From contig NC_087064.1 of assembly GCF_963678635.1 (NCBI RefSeq), forward strand, positions 75,234,213 through 75,298,212: DNA of 64,000 nt. Direction: 5' to 3'. Of the stretch, positions 63,696 to 64,000 are shown one piece after another. This stretch comes from Symsagittifera roscoffensis (lineage: Eukaryota; Xenacoelomorpha; Acoela; Convolutidae). The stretch's first letter is position 1, and each line of letters opens with the position of its first letter. The position numbers and the translations under genes were made by a program. The notes under the pieces were generated by a model that was not told where the DNA came from, ran no database searches, and saw only the letters and a program-made list of their open reading frames with translations.

Positions 63696-64000
63696 GAAAT
63701 GATGACTACCAGAAGTATTTGTAAAATTTGCAACACAAGGTCTTCAAAACAAAGGAAAGAAACGACTATTGATATTTTTCTGGAAAAAACGGCAAAAATT
63801 TAAAGCTGCTGATTCAGAATTAAAAAAACTTGTACAGAATTTTTGAAAAAAAATTAACAAGGTAAAAAAGTTGTCAAAATTTGACCAACGTTTTTTATCG
63901 AAACGTGTCAACCAGGAAGTCAAAAACAAGAAATTAAGCATTGCGTTGAAAAAGGTAGTGCTCAAATATAGGATCCTTAAAGTCTAGCTATGATACCCAG
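63696..64000. other. Non-coding sequence after the gap
   Basis: About 300 bases of AT-rich sequence. No supported exon; short frames on both strands lack conserved features. Confidence 0.4.

Overview
The window is eukaryotic and metazoan: AT-rich, with genes split by long introns, GT/AG splice sites, several families of DNA transposons, a satellite array and two very large LTR retroelements. Nothing in it looks bacterial and I saw no tRNA, rRNA or CRISPR array. I cannot name the species; an invertebrate with a repeat-rich genome fits best. A 200-base run of N at 63,496-63,695 marks an assembly gap.

Host genes. (1) 37-8,236, plus strand: the 3' end of an ABCA-type ABC transporter, six exons covering the end of a membrane domain, one complete nucleotide-binding domain and the C-terminus. 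Two catalytic positions of the ATPase are substituted. (2) 14,574-39,007, plus strand: a complete three-exon transgelin/calponin-like gene of 200 codons plus stop, whose 22.9-kb first intron seems to use a GC donor and holds an eleven-unit satellite and a whole retroelement. A small transposon has landed exactly on the donor of its second intron. (3) 63,030-63,297, minus strand: the last exon of what looks like a PLC-like phosphodiesterase (AIM6-like), continuing beyond the gap.

Retroelements. Two copies of one Ty3/Gypsy-type element lie on the minus strand, 18,183-37,167 (copy 1) and 43,268-62,166 (copy 2). Each has 394-410 bp LTRs and its own 4-bp target-site duplication. At about 18.9 kb they are far longer than ordinary Gypsy elements. 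In element order they carry: a 77-codon leader ORF; a basic 148-155 aa ORF1; a single-frame Gag-Pro-RT-RNaseH-IN polyprotein of 2,748 aa; two small membrane proteins joined by an ATGA stop/start overlap; a 377-codon open frame with no ATG; an 872-aa envelope-like glycoprotein; and a 602-aa ORF joined to env by another ATGA overlap. About 1.6 kb of 3' region follows. In copy 2 all these frames are open, so it is a candidate for a recently or still active element; copy 1 is broken by several stops and frameshifts.

The rest is transposon debris: a Tc1-like foldback (3,297-3,817) with a decayed relative (39,838-40,200), a hAT-like element (13,399-13,811), a pair of small inverted-repeat elements (6,998-7,199 and 10,190-10,378), and old degenerate interspersed repeats in the ABCA introns. 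The strongest candidate for an undescribed system is the large retroelement, with its block of env-associated genes and virus-like overlapping gene layout.
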